Below, piece by piece: positions 1 to 8,189 of a stretch of DNA of 36,014 nt. Below the pieces are notes generated by a model. It did no database searches, was not told where the DNA came from, and saw only the letters and a program-made list of their open reading frames with translations. The translations under genes were made by a program, and so were the position numbers. Position 1 is the stretch's first letter, and every line of letters starts with the position of its first letter. The stretch is from Clostridia bacterium (GTDB lineage: Bacteria > Bacillota > Clostridia > Oscillospirales > Acutalibacteraceae), in the NCBI GenBank assembly GCA_017549565.1, contig JAFYUI010000023.1, positions 1 to 36,014 of the forward strand, written 5' to 3'.

Positions 1-1
1 A

Positions 2-268
2 AAAATGGCTGAAGATAAGCGTGGAATGGTTGTAAATAACGGCACACTTTTCGGTTCCGGTATGGTTGCGGGCGAAGGTGTAGTTGGTATTTTACTTGCA
101 ATTTTCACCGTGCTTGGTGTTAGCGATAAAATTAAAATATTCGGTGATATTAACGGCGGTTTATTTATGATTTTGGGTGCTGTTCTTTTGGTAGTTACCA
201 TTGGCGCATACTTCATGGCGTGCGTTAAAGGCGCAAAGCCGCAACAAAAGGTTGATATTGATGAATAA
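2..268 (+). CDS. OPT-family oligopeptide/metal-chelate transporter, C-terminal end (partial)
   Basis: Only the last ~88 codons lie in the window; the reading frame is open to the left edge, so the first visible ATG (position 5) need not be the start. The peptide has a GTLFGSGMVAGEGVVGI stretch and two hydrophobic segments (roughly residues 25-40 and 50-75 of the visible part), then a charged cytoplasmic tail. The glycine-rich GSGMVAGEG motif followed by a membrane helix is typical of the C-terminus of OPT-family proton-coupled transporters, which carry short peptides or metal-siderophore complexes in the inner membrane. The stop overlaps the start of the next gene by 8 bases, so the two are probably translationally coupled. 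The family call rests on a short fragment and the substrate cannot be judged. Confidence 0.7.
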   Translation, partial: KMAEDKRGMVVNNGTLFGSGMVAGEGVVGILLAIFTVLGVSDKIKIFGDINGGLFMILGAVLLVVTIGAYFMACVKGAKPQQKVDIDE

Positions 269-602
269 AAGTCAAAATCAAAATTTTTTAGAATTTGTGC
301 CACAGCGTAAAATCGAACGGTTTTCTACCGATGAAAAGGGTGTAATAACCCTTGAAATTGAAAACAAAGGTGTTTTCAACAGGGTGGCGCAAAAGCTTTT
401 TGAAAAGCCAAAAATCAGTTATATTCACCTTGACGAAATGGGCAGCTTTGTTTGGCCGCACATTGACGGAAAGCGGGATATAACCGAAATTGGTGTTTTG
501 GTTAAAGAGCATTTTGGCGACAAGGCCGAACCGCTTTATCCCCGCCTTGCACAGTATTTTAAAATACTTGAAAGCTATGGCTTTGTAAAATTAAATAAGT
601 AA
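261..602 (+). CDS. PqqD-like small protein
   Basis: A 113-residue soluble protein resembling the PqqD family (PF05402): the motif HLDEMGSFVWPHIDGKRDI near residues 57-75 and the winged-helix-like remainder are characteristic. PqqD domains (also called RRE domains in peptide-modifying systems) bind peptide substrates and present them to partner enzymes. No PQQ genes, radical SAM maturase or precursor peptide is visible here. The ATG at 261 is chosen because it overlaps the transporter stop and has an AAAAGG site 10 bases upstream; an in-frame ATG at 201 would lie deep inside the transporter gene. A hairpin terminator follows directly. The overlap with an OPT transporter suggests a joint role, but the function is unknown. 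Confidence 0.75.
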   Translation: MNKSQNQNFLEFVPQRKIERFSTDEKGVITLEIENKGVFNRVAQKLFEKPKISYIHLDEMGSFVWPHIDGKRDITEIGVLVKEHFGDKAEPLYPRLAQYFKILESYGFVKLNK

Positions 603-604
603 TA

Positions 605-636
605 AAAAAGCAGACTGAATTTTCAGTCTGCTTTTT
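605..636. terminator. Bidirectional intrinsic terminator
   Basis: The inverted repeat GCAGACTGA (610-618) / TCAGTCTGC (623-631) is flanked by A-tract on the left and T-tract on the right. It can therefore end transcription from the PqqD-like gene on the plus strand and from the histidine phosphatase gene on the minus strand. The two genes converge here. Confidence 0.85.
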
Positions 637-639
637 GTT

Positions 640-1242
640 TTAAATTATGTCATAAACTTCAACAATACCGCTTTTGTGGTAAAGGGATGGGGTTACTAAA
701 AGTGAATAACCCTGACCGCTGTCGGCGGTCCATTCAACCGGCTTGTGTTGGGGAACTGCACAAGCACCAAGCAGCATCATCATTGCGCCGCCGTGCATAA
801 TTACCGCACCGCTTTCAAGGTTGTTTTCAAGCATATCGTTTACAACCTCGTAAAGCCCAACGCATAGGCGTTTAATAAATTCGGCATTGCTTTCACCGTT
901 TGGGGCAGGTATTTTACCCGCAACCCATTCAGCAAAACGGGGGTCTATATCCAATTCCTCGGCGGTTTTACCTTCAAAATCACCAAAGTCATATTCCTTT
1001 AAATTATCAACGGGGTAAATTGGCATATTGGGGTATAAAACCGCGCCAGACTGCTTTGCACGAAGCATAGGGCTTGAATAAAGTCGGTCAATTTCGGGAT
1101 AATCGACATTATCCTTTAAAGCGCGAAGCTCGTTTAAACCCTCGGGCGATAGCGGCATATCGGTTTTACAACCAATGTATTGACCTTTTGTGTTGGCATC
1201 GGTTGCGCCGTGGCGGATAAGGTGTATTTTTAAAGTTCGCAT
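640..1242 (-). CDS. Histidine phosphatase family protein (CobC/phosphoglycerate-mutase-like)
   Basis: A 200-residue protein starting with the phospho-histidine signature LIRHGATDAN (RHG at about residues 10-12) and carrying the second catalytic histidine in VIMHGGAMM near residue 150. These are the hallmarks of histidine phosphatase branch 1, whose members dephosphorylate sugar phosphates, nucleotides or alpha-ribazole phosphate (CobC). The early QYIGCKTDMPLSPEG block resembles CobC, but no cobalamin biosynthesis genes are near, so the substrate is open. Its ATG overlaps the hemW stop by one base (TAATG), so it is the last gene of a pduL-hemW-phosphatase transcript. It is predicted to be cytoplasmic. 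Confidence 0.8.
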   Translation of the reverse strand: MRTLKIHLIRHGATDANTKGQYIGCKTDMPLSPEGLNELRALKDNVDYPEIDRLYSSPMLRAKQSGAVLYPNMPIYPVDNLKEYDFGDFEGKTAEELDIDPRFAEWVAGKIPAPNGESNAEFIKRLCVGLYEVVNDMLENNLESGAVIMHGGAMMMLLGACAVPQHKPVEWTADSGQGYSLLVTPSLYHKSGIVEVYDII

Positions 1243-2324
1243 TAAAGCACCTCCAAAATTTCGGTGATAATTGTGTTTGAAAGCAACATTCCTTGGTCTG
1301 TTAAAGAAAAAATATTGTCCTTTAAAACCCCTAAACCGTTATTGGCAAAAAGCTCACATTTTTCAATGGCTTTTGGGGATAAAGTGTCGGTTTTAATGCC
1401 ATCTTTAAGGCGAAGAGCAAGCATAATTTGTTCCGATAAATCGCCACCGTCACCGTCGGGAATGGGTGTGTTGCCTTTAATAAATTGTTTAAGGTCGCGT
1501 GGATAGAAAAAGCGCTTGCCATTAAAAAACGAATGGGCTGATGGACCGATGCCTAAATATTCATCACAGTTCCAATACTTTAAATTGTGCTGACTTTCAA
1601 AAGAATTTTTGGCAAAATTTGAAATTTCATAATGGCAAAAGCCCGCTTTTTCAAGGGTGTCGCACATTAAAAGATATTGGTCACAAATGCTGTCATCATC
1701 GGGCAAATTAAGGGTGTTTTGTGTTTTAAAAAACCTTGTGTTTTCTTCAATTTTTAAAATATAAGCCGAAATATGCTTAGGACTTAATGAAAGCACAAAA
1801 TCAAGCGATTTTTTAAAGGTTTCACTGCTACTGTTTGGTAACCCCAACATTAAATCAAGCGAAAGGTTATCAAAGCCCAATTCTCTTGCAACCTTAACGG
1901 CATTAACTGTTTCACTTGCGGTGTGGCGACGCCCAAGGGTCAAAAGTTCTTCATCATCACCGCTTTGTGCGCCGATAGAAATGCGGTTAACCCCCGCCAA
2001 TTTTGCGTTTTGCAAAATTTCCAAAACATTGTCTGCAGGGTTTAATTCAAGGGTGATTTCGGCATTATCTAAAACCGTAAAGCTTTCATAAACTGCCTTT
2101 AAAAGCGGCACTAAACGGTGGTTTAAAAGTGACGGTGTACCGCCACCAAGGTAAATAGTATCAATGGGACGGTTTATTTTGCCGCCCCATTGTTTTATTT
2201 CTCTTATAAGTGCAGTTAAATAACTGTCTAAAAGTTCCTCATTTGTAAAAGCCGAATAAAAATCGCAATAAGCGCATTTGCCGTTACAAAAGGGGATGTG
2301 TAGGTATAACCCTAAATTAGTCAA
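1242..2324 (-). CDS. hemW: Radical SAM heme chaperone HemW (formerly annotated as oxygen-independent coproporphyrinogen oxidase-like)
   Basis: The N-terminus has the radical SAM signature HIPFCNGKCAYCDF, with cysteines in the C-x3-C-x2-C spacing that binds a 4Fe-4S cluster, followed by IYLGGGTPSLL and NRISIGAQSG blocks typical of the HemN/HemW superfamily. The third cysteine is followed by DFYS, as in HemW, which hands heme to apo-proteins rather than oxidising coproporphyrinogen. Length is ~360 residues, normal for HemW. Start choice: no ATG is available. The TTG at 2324 gives the usual short leader before LGLYLHIPFC, with GGGTGA-like bases ahead of it; GTG 2333 or TTG 2351 are alternatives. 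It overlaps the 3' end of pduL by about 8 bases, so it is likely coupled to it. Confidence 0.87.
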   Translation of the reverse strand: MTNLGLYLHIPFCNGKCAYCDFYSAFTNEELLDSYLTALIREIKQWGGKINRPIDTIYLGGGTPSLLNHRLVPLLKAVYESFTVLDNAEITLELNPADNVLEILQNAKLAGVNRISIGAQSGDDEELLTLGRRHTASETVNAVKVARELGFDNLSLDLMLGLPNSSSETFKKSLDFVLSLSPKHISAYILKIEENTRFFKTQNTLNLPDDDSICDQYLLMCDTLEKAGFCHYEISNFAKNSFESQHNLKYWNCDEYLGIGPSAHSFFNGKRFFYPRDLKQFIKGNTPIPDGDGGDLSEQIMLALRLKDGIKTDTLSPKAIEKCELFANNGLGVLKDNIFSLTDQGMLLSNTIITEILEVL

Positions 2325-2889
2325 GAATTTCACCCATTTGGTTGGGGCCAACTAATGCAGCGTTTGCTTCGTCGGTGTCGATATGCATTGCAAGTGCGTA
2401 AGAAGGACTAACACGGGCAATAACATCACCAAAAACAAGTGAACGGCCGTTGGTTTCAACCTTAACTGAAACGATTTGCTTATCGTTGATGCCGTATTTT
2501 TCAGCATCGGCAGGGGTCATGTGGATGTGGCGCTTTGCAGCGATAACACCTTGTGCAAGTTCAACTTCACCCTTAGGACCAACAATTTTACAAGCGCCGC
2601 TGCCTGCAACATCGCCTGATTCACGAATGGGGGCTGTAACACCGATAGCGCGTGCATCGGTTAAAGAAAGCTCAACCTGTGTATCGGGGCGAACAGGACC
2701 TAAAATAGATGCCTTTAATGAAGATTTTGCACCAACAATGGTAACCTTTTCTTCACAAGCGAATTGACCGGGTTGTGAAAGGTCTTTTTTAGGGGTAAGC
2801 TCGTATCCTTCGCCAAAAAGAACTTCTAAATCCTTTTGTGAAACGTGAATGTGACGAGCAGAAATTTCAACTAATACTTCTTTTTTCAT
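2317..2889 (-). CDS. pduL: Phosphate propanoyltransferase / phosphotransacylase PduL
   Basis: The 190-residue protein contains the two PTAC half-domains of PduL with their zinc-binding histidine motifs: ARHIHVS near residues 11-17 and KRHIHM near 119-124. PduL enzymes interconvert acyl-CoA and acyl phosphate (acetyl- or propanoyl-phosphate), linking CoA thioesters to substrate-level ATP synthesis through acetate kinase. It starts close to ISARHIHV without the encapsulation peptide seen in microcompartment versions, and no shell genes are nearby, so a housekeeping fermentative phosphotransacylase is the better guess. ATG at 2889 has AAGGAG upstream and a promoter at 2924-2951. First gene of a three-gene minus-strand unit. 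Confidence 0.88.
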   Translation of the reverse strand: MKKEVLVEISARHIHVSQKDLEVLFGEGYELTPKKDLSQPGQFACEEKVTIVGAKSSLKASILGPVRPDTQVELSLTDARAIGVTAPIRESGDVAGSGACKIVGPKGEVELAQGVIAAKRHIHMTPADAEKYGINDKQIVSVKVETNGRSLVFGDVIARVSPSYALAMHIDTDEANAALVGPNQMGEILD

Positions 2890-2923
2890 TTTATAAACTC
2901 CTTAAAGTTATTTCTTTGCCTTT

Positions 2924-2951
2924 ATTTTAACATATTTTCAACATAATTCAA
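2924..2951 (-). promoter_or_regulatory. Sigma-A type promoter for pduL-hemW-phosphatase
   Basis: Read on the minus strand: -35 TTGAAT (2946-2951), 16-base spacer, -10 TAAAAT (2924-2929). The pduL start lies about 35 bases downstream of the -10. Confidence 0.6.
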
Positions 2952-2974
2952 GGGTTTTGTTAGAAATTTTGTAA

Positions 2975-3003
2975 TTGACTTTATATCGCTTATAATGTAA
3001 AAT
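2975..3003 (+). promoter_or_regulatory. Sigma-A type promoter for pyrH operon
   Basis: -35 TTGACT (2975-2980), 17-base spacer, -10 TAAAAT (2998-3003). A TATAAT at 2991-2996 lies too close to this -35 (10 bases) to be its partner. The pyrH ribosome site begins about 20 bases after the -10. It is divergent from the pduL promoter. Confidence 0.65.
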
Positions 3004-3038
3004 ATATTTAATAATATATTAAAGTTAGGGTGTTTAAA

Positions 3039-3743
3039 ATGAAACCTGTTTACAAGCGTGTGCTTTTAAAATTAAGCGGCGAGGTGCTTGCCGGCGAAAA
3101 GGGCGTTGGTCTTGACTTTGACAAGGTGCTTGAAGTTTGCGAAAAGGTAAGGGACTGCGTTGATATGGGCGTTCAGGTTGCTATCGTTGTTGGCGGCGGC
3201 AACTTCTGGCGTGGTCGTTCAAGCGGTAAGATGGACCGAACCAGAGCCGACCATATGGGTATGCTTGCAACCTCTATCAATGCACTTGCATTGGCTGACG
3301 GTCTTGAACAGCTTGGTGTTAATGCCCGTGTTCAAACCGCTATCGAAATGCGCCAAGTAGCAGAGCCATATATCAGAAATAAGGCAGTTCGCCATTTGGA
3401 AAAGGGCAGGGTTGTGATTTTCGGCTGTGGTACCGGTAACCCCTTCTTCTCAACCGACACAGGTGCTGCACTTCGTGCCGCTGAAATTGGTGCGGATGTT
3501 ATCTTCAAAGCCACCAATGTTGACGGTGTGTTTGACAGCGACCCCAAGAAAAACCCCAACGCCAAAAAGTTTGACACACTTACCCACCACGAAGTGTTGC
3601 AAAAAGAGCTTCATGTTATGGATGCTACCGCCGCTTCACTTTGTATGGATAACAACATTCAAATTTTAGTTTTCAATTTAGACAACCCACAAAATATTGT
3701 TTCTGCTATGGTGGGCGAGCCCATCGGCACTATTGTTAAGTAA
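3039..3743 (+). CDS. pyrH: UMP kinase
   Basis: Phosphorylates UMP to UDP with ATP in pyrimidine nucleotide synthesis; cytoplasmic hexamer in the amino acid kinase fold. Visible motifs are [10 protein letters not shown] at the N-terminus, the [10 protein letters not shown] glycine-rich loop, [34 protein letters not shown] and the [12 protein letters not shown] nucleotide-binding region; these are diagnostic for bacterial PyrH. At 234 residues it is normal length. The ATG at 3039 is preferred over an in-frame GTG at 3030 because TTAGGGTG sits 7 bases upstream of it. In Bacillus this gene follows rpsB-tsf; here it is the first gene after a divergent promoter. frr follows after 18 bases. Confidence 0.96.
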   Translation: MKPVYKRVLLKLSGEVLAGEKGVGLDFDKVLEVCEKVRDCVDMGVQVAIVVGGGNFWRGRSSGKMDRTRADHMGMLATSINALALADGLEQLGVNARVQTAIEMRQVAEPYIRNKAVRHLEKGRVVIFGCGTGNPFFSTDTGAALRAAEIGADVIFKATNVDGVFDSDPKKNPNAKKFDTLTHHEVLQKELHVMDATAASLCMDNNIQILVFNLDNPQNIVSAMVGEPIGTIVK

Positions 3744-3761
3744 TTTTTAAGGAGAAAAGTT

Positions 3762-4316
3762 ATGAACGAGCTTATTAAAAATACCGAAGAAAAAATGTTA
3801 AAAACTCTTGGCGTTTTGGAAAGAGATTATAAATCTATCCGTGCAGGCCGTGCAAATGTTTCAGTTTTGGACAGAATAAGCGTTGACTATTATGGTTGCC
3901 CCACACCTATTCAACAAATGGCTGCGGTTTCTGTTCCCGAACCCCGTATTTTAATGATTCAGCCCTGGGATGCAACCACCTTAAAGGCAATTGAAAAGGC
4001 AATTTTAACCTCTGACATTGGCATTAACCCACAAAATGACGGTCGTGTTATTCGCCTTGCTTTTCCACCACTTACCGAAGAACGCAGAAAAGAAATCGTT
4101 AAAGAGGTTAAAAAAATTGCAGAAGATACAAAGGTTGCTATTCGTAACACCCGCCGTGATGCTTTGGAAAAATTAAAGGCACTTAAAAAGGGTAACAGCA
4201 TTACCGAGGATGACGAAGCAAACGGCGAAAAGAAAATTCAAAACCTTACCGACAAATACTGCAAGGAAATTGACAGTATGTCAAGCGATAAGGAAAAGGA
4301 AATTTTAGAAATTTAA
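3762..4316 (+). CDS. frr: Ribosome recycling factor
   Basis: A 184-residue RRF, which with EF-G splits the post-termination ribosome. Recognisable features are KSIRAGRANVSVLDRISVDY (residues ~25-44), VPEPRILMIQPWD, and NDGRVIRLAFPPLTEERR with the conserved charged helical C-terminal half. Length matches the family (about 185). AAGGAG lies 9 bases before the ATG. It is co-transcribed with pyrH, as in most Firmicutes, and followed by a hairpin that may separate it from uppS. Confidence 0.97.
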   Translation: MNELIKNTEEKMLKTLGVLERDYKSIRAGRANVSVLDRISVDYYGCPTPIQQMAAVSVPEPRILMIQPWDATTLKAIEKAILTSDIGINPQNDGRVIRLAFPPLTEERRKEIVKEVKKIAEDTKVAIRNTRRDALEKLKALKKGNSITEDDEANGEKKIQNLTDKYCKEIDSMSSDKEKEILEI

Positions 4317-4329
4317 TTTTTTATAAACT

Positions 4330-4355
4330 GCGGTCTCTATATGGGACCGCTTTTT
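4330..4355 (+). terminator. Intrinsic terminator or attenuator between frr and uppS
   Basis: GCGGTCTC (4330-4337) pairs with GGGACCGC (4343-4350) around a 5-base loop and is followed by TTTTT. No obvious new promoter lies in the 30 bases before uppS, so partial readthrough is likely. That would make pyrH-frr more abundant than the downstream genes. Confidence 0.75.
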
Positions 4356-4387
4356 AGACACAGCCCAAAGGGTAAGGTGATTATAAA

Positions 4388-5092
4388 ATGCTTAAAAAGA
4401 ACGAAAACCGCATTTTGCCACAGCATATTGCAATTATTATGGACGGTAACGGCCGTTGGGCAAAGAAAAAGGGGCTTCCCCGCACCGCAGGTCACATTGC
4501 GGGGGCAAAAACCTTTAAAAACATTGCGAGATATTGCAACAAAATTGGTCTTAAATATTTAACGGTTTATGCCTTTTCCACGGAAAATTGGAAAAGACCT
4601 GCCGACGAGGTAGAAGGTATTATGAACCTGCTTCGTGACTATTTAAAGGATGCCGAAAATTTTAAGGATGAAAACATTCGCGTGCGTTTTATTGGCGACC
4701 GTACACCTTTGGCGGACGATATTAAAGAGCTTATGGCGAAAAACGAAAACGATTCTAAAAACGCCACAGGTCTTACTTTGTACATTGCAATAAACTATGG
4801 CGGACGGGATGAAATTGTAAAAGCGGCGCAAAAAATTGTGGATAGCGGTATAAAGGCGGATGAAATTAACGAGCAGTTAATTTCAGATATGCTTTACACC
4901 TGTGACTGCCCCGACCCTGATTTTATAATTCGCCCAAGCGGTGAATACCGCATTTCAAATTATCTTATTTGGCAGTCGGCTTATTCTGAATTTTGGTATT
5001 CTGACATTTTGTGGCCCGACTTTACCGAAAAGCATTTAGAAAAAGCAATAGCGGATTTTAACAAACGAAACCGCCGTTTTGGAGGAATTTAA
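4388..5092 (+). CDS. uppS: Isoprenyl transferase (undecaprenyl diphosphate synthase)
   Basis: Condenses isopentenyl diphosphate units onto farnesyl diphosphate with cis geometry to make the C55 carrier for peptidoglycan. IIMDGNGRWAK near residues 16-26 contains the catalytic Asp and substrate-binding residues. FSTENWKRP near 60 and the C-terminal RPSGEYRISNYLIWQSAYSE block with WPDF are the other family signatures. The usual RTSGE/RTGGE reads RPSGE here, a conservative variant. 234 residues is normal. AAGGTGA precedes the ATG. Four bases after its stop lies cdsA, and dxr two genes on provides isoprenoid precursor. Confidence 0.95.
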   Translation: MLKKNENRILPQHIAIIMDGNGRWAKKKGLPRTAGHIAGAKTFKNIARYCNKIGLKYLTVYAFSTENWKRPADEVEGIMNLLRDYLKDAENFKDENIRVRFIGDRTPLADDIKELMAKNENDSKNATGLTLYIAINYGGRDEIVKAAQKIVDSGIKADEINEQLISDMLYTCDCPDPDFIIRPSGEYRISNYLIWQSAYSEFWYSDILWPDFTEKHLEKAIADFNKRNRRFGGI

Positions 5093-5095
5093 AAA

Positions 5096-5953
5096 ATGAA
5101 AACACGAATCATATCCGGTCTTATAATGGCGGTAATTGTGCTTTCGGTTTTGGCACTTGGCTACACCATAAACCCAATTATCATTACGGTTTTTATCGCC
5201 CTTATTGCCCCACTTGCAACCTATGAGCTTGTGCACAATGTTGCAAAAATTAAAAGCAAAACCGCAATAATTGTTTCAATGCTTTACACCGCAGTCGGCG
5301 TTGTAAACTTTGCGCTCGGTGGCTTTAAAATTGGTGACTACACCATCACAACTTATCACATAACTGTGGTTTATGTTTTAATTGCAGTTTTTGTAATATT
5401 AAAAAAGCATAAGGAATTTGACCTTGCGGCAATTTTGTCACTTTGCGTTATGCCATTTATTATGGCTTACGCTTTCGGCAGTTTAGAAAAAATTGCAAAC
5501 TTTGGCGCGGCTTATGGCTTTGAAATAAGTCCTATTTCAACATCAAAGGGAATATATTATTTACTGATGATGCTTAACTTTTCTTCCCTTTGTGATATGG
5601 GTGCTTATTTTGTGGGCGTTACCATTGGTAAGCATAAATTGTGCCCTGAAATCAGCCCTAAAAAGACAGTTGAGGGTGCCGTTGGCGGTATTTTAACAAG
5701 CGTGTTGTTTTCGTTTATATTCAGCTTTGCTTTCGGTATGACCGAAAAGTTAATACCTTGCCTTGTTTTAACCCTGCCCCTTTGCATTGTTGGTATGCTT
5801 GGTGACTTGTTCGCTTCCACCATTAAGCGTTCGGTAGGCCTTAAAGATTACGGCAGTTTAATCCCAGGTCACGGCGGTGTGCTTGACCGTGTTGACAGTA
5901 TTTTGCTTATTTCACCCATTTATTTAATTTTAATTAGTCTTGGGGTGTTATAA
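5096..5953 (+). CDS. cdsA: Phosphatidate cytidylyltransferase (CDP-diglyceride synthase)
   Basis: A 285-residue polytopic membrane enzyme converting phosphatidate plus CTP to CDP-diacylglycerol, the branch point for phospholipid head groups. The C-terminal signature is present: ASTIKRSVGLKDYGSLIPGH followed by GGVLDRVDS, containing the conserved S-x3-R, K-D and PGHGG-x2-DR-x-D elements. About eight hydrophobic segments precede and follow it. The ATG is 4 bases after uppS, with GGAGG in the uppS tail. The stop overlaps the dxr start by one base (TAATG). Confidence 0.95.
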   Translation: MKTRIISGLIMAVIVLSVLALGYTINPIIITVFIALIAPLATYELVHNVAKIKSKTAIIVSMLYTAVGVVNFALGGFKIGDYTITTYHITVVYVLIAVFVILKKHKEFDLAAILSLCVMPFIMAYAFGSLEKIANFGAAYGFEISPISTSKGIYYLLMMLNFSSLCDMGAYFVGVTIGKHKLCPEISPKKTVEGAVGGILTSVLFSFIFSFAFGMTEKLIPCLVLTLPLCIVGMLGDLFASTIKRSVGLKDYGSLIPGHGGVLDRVDSILLISPIYLILISLGVL

Positions 5954-7089
5954 TGAAAAAGCTTATTATTTTGGGCTCGACAGGGTCTATCGGCACACAG
6001 GCGCTTGAGGTTTGCCGCCGCGACGGATACACCGTTGTTGCTTTGGCAGCGGGCGGAAATATTGAGCTTCTTGAAAAACAGGCAAGAGAATTTAAGGTAA
6101 AAGCCGTTGCGGTTTTCAACACCCAAAAAGCCGAAGAACTTAAAATAAAATTAAAAGACACTGACATAAAGGTTTTATCGGGTCAAGATGGTGTTTGCGA
6201 AATTGCCCAAATGGATGCTGATATAGTGCTTAATTCTATTGTTGGTATTGCGGGGCTTCGCCCAACACTTGCGGCCATTGAAAGCGGTCACGACATTGCC
6301 CTTGCCAACAAAGAAACCTTGGTTACAGGCGGCGACATTGTTAAAAAAACCGCCAAGGAAAAGGGCGTTAAAATTTTACCTGTCGACAGTGAGCATTCGG
6401 CAATTTTTCAGTCGCTTCAAGGCGCGCCTGAAAAATCGCTTAAAAAGATTTTGCTTACCGCATCGGGTGGCCCATTTTTTGGTAAAACCCGTAAAGACCT
6501 TGAAAATGTAACGGTAAAAGAGGCGCTTGCCCACCCCAATTGGTCAATGGGCGCTAAAATTACTATCGATTCGGCAACCCTTATGAACAAGGGGCTTGAA
6601 GTTATCGAAGCGGTGCATCTTTTTGATATTTCGGCGGATGATATTGAGGTTTTAGTTCACCGCCAAAGCATTTTACATTCTGCGGTTGAGCTTTCTGACG
6701 GTGCGGTTATAGGTCAACTCGGCACACCCGATATGCGACTTCCTATACAATATGCTTTAACCTATCCCGAAAGAAGTAATTATGCCTTTGAAAAGCTATC
6801 TCTTTCGGATATTGGCACTCTAACCTTCCAAAAGCCCGATACCGAAACCTTCCGCTGCTTACCCCTTTGCATAAAGGCAATAAACGAGGGCGGACTTCGC
6901 CCAACTGCCGTAAATGGCGCAAACGAGGAAGCGGTAAGACTGTTTTTAGAGGGTAAAATTAAATTTTTACAAATTGCCGAATTGGTTGAAAAAGCGGCAT
7001 ATTCGGTTAATAATATTAAGGACTTTGGTTTAGAGGATGTTTTAGAGTGCGACAAATTAAGTCGCGCTGCGGTAAATTCTTACATTTAG
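5953..7089 (+). CDS. dxr: 1-deoxy-D-xylulose-5-phosphate reductoisomerase
   Basis: Second step of the MEP isoprenoid pathway: NADPH-dependent rearrangement and reduction of DXP to MEP. The N-terminal Rossmann motif is ILGSTGSIGTQALEV (residues ~5-19). Metal and substrate-binding blocks are ALANKETLVTGG, PVDSEHSAIFQSLQG and ATLMNKGLEVIEAVHLF. 378 residues is family length. The ATG overlaps the cdsA stop. Together with IspG encoded two genes later, it indicates this organism makes isoprenoids by the MEP route, consistent with uppS in the same operon. Confidence 0.97.
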   Translation: MKKLIILGSTGSIGTQALEVCRRDGYTVVALAAGGNIELLEKQAREFKVKAVAVFNTQKAEELKIKLKDTDIKVLSGQDGVCEIAQMDADIVLNSIVGIAGLRPTLAAIESGHDIALANKETLVTGGDIVKKTAKEKGVKILPVDSEHSAIFQSLQGAPEKSLKKILLTASGGPFFGKTRKDLENVTVKEALAHPNWSMGAKITIDSATLMNKGLEVIEAVHLFDISADDIEVLVHRQSILHSAVELSDGAVIGQLGTPDMRLPIQYALTYPERSNYAFEKLSLSDIGTLTFQKPDTETFRCLPLCIKAINEGGLRPTAVNGANEEAVRLFLEGKIKFLQIAELVEKAAYSVNNIKDFGLEDVLECDKLSRAAVNSYI

Positions 7090-8175
7090 GTGATAGATAT
7101 TACTATTTCAGAAATTTGGGGCGCAGTTTGGCCCCGCATAGTGACAGGCTTGAATATATTTTGGCCCTTTGTTGCGGCGATTTCACTTTTTTTAATTTTA
7201 ATAGTTATTCACGAATTCGGCCACTTCCTTGCCGCAAAGCTTTTGGGTGTAAAGGTTAACGAATTTGCTGTTGGCTTTGGCCCGCGCCTTTTCGGTTTTC
7301 AGGGTGAAGAAACCAAATATTCATTTAACCTTGTGCCTCTTGGCGGCTATTGCGCGATGGTGGGCGAGGATGAAAACAGCGATGACAGCCGTGCGTTTTG
7401 TAACAAAGCGGCTTGGAGACGGTTTTTAATTGTTATAATGGGTGCGGTCTTCAACTTAATTTTGGGGCTCATTATTGTTGCAATAATTTTAGCACCTCAA
7501 AAAATGTTTGGCTCCACCACCATTGCCGAATTCAGCGAAAATGCCTTATCCCATCAAAGCGGACTTATGGTGGATGATAAAATTATTGAAATTGACGGCA
7601 GAAGAATTTTTGGCATTTACGATATGAACTATGCCTTTACAAATGTAGAGGACGGCACCCTTGATATTAAGGTTTTGCGTGACGGTAAAAAGGTAGAGCT
7701 TGAAAATGTAAAATTTGAAACCGACGAAATGGAAGGTATATCCTATATAAAATGGGATTTTAAGGTTTACGGCATTAAGAAAACACCCCTGAATTTTATA
7801 AAGCAAACCTTTTCAACCACCACCTCATACTGTGTTATAATTTGGCGCAGTCTTTTAGATTTGCTTTCGGGCAAATACGGCATCAGTGCAATTTCGGGCC
7901 CTGTCGGTATGACGGTTACCATTGCCGATGCGGCAAGACAAAACTTTATGGACTTATTGCCAATGATGGCGCTAATCACAGTTAATTTGGGCATATTTAA
8001 TCTTTTACCCCTACCCGCACTTGACGGTGGACGTTTAGTTTTCATTTTGTTTGAAATGATTTTTAAAAGAAAAGTGCCCGAAAAATATGAAAACGTTATT
8101 CACACAGTTGGTTTTATGGTTTTAATCGGCATAATGCTGCTGGTTACATTTAAGGATATTATTGGACTGTTTTAA
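7090..8175 (+). CDS. rseP: RIP metalloprotease (site-2 protease, RseP/RasP)
   Basis: Membrane-embedded zinc protease that cuts substrates such as anti-sigma factors and remnant signal peptides within the bilayer. HEFGH at residues 41-45 follows the first membrane helix and provides the catalytic site; the second motif LPALDGGRLVF lies near residue 310 in a later helix. A PDZ domain (around residues 165-225, with the GLMVDDKIIEIDGRRI core) lies between them. The GTG at 7090 immediately follows the dxr stop; no good ribosome site is visible, so translation probably depends on coupling. Later in-frame starts (GTG 7141) would leave a very short leader. Located as in B. subtilis between dxr and polC. 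Confidence 0.93.
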   Translation: MIDITISEIWGAVWPRIVTGLNIFWPFVAAISLFLILIVIHEFGHFLAAKLLGVKVNEFAVGFGPRLFGFQGEETKYSFNLVPLGGYCAMVGEDENSDDSRAFCNKAAWRRFLIVIMGAVFNLILGLIIVAIILAPQKMFGSTTIAEFSENALSHQSGLMVDDKIIEIDGRRIFGIYDMNYAFTNVEDGTLDIKVLRDGKKVELENVKFETDEMEGISYIKWDFKVYGIKKTPLNFIKQTFSTTTSYCVIIWRSLLDLLSGKYGISAISGPVGMTVTIADAARQNFMDLLPMMALITVNLGIFNLLPLPALDGGRLVFILFEMIFKRKVPEKYENVIHTVGFMVLIGIMLLVTFKDIIGLF

Positions 8176-8189
8176 TTAGGATGATGAAA

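Noticed and set aside
2317-2889. Microcompartment-associated PduL
   Set aside because: No encapsulation-type N-terminal extension and no shell protein genes are visible; a housekeeping phosphotransacylase is simpler.
2975-2996. TTGACT plus TATAAT as a promoter pair for pyrH
   Set aside because: The spacing is only 10 bases; TAAAAT at 2998 gives the proper 17-base spacing with the same -35.
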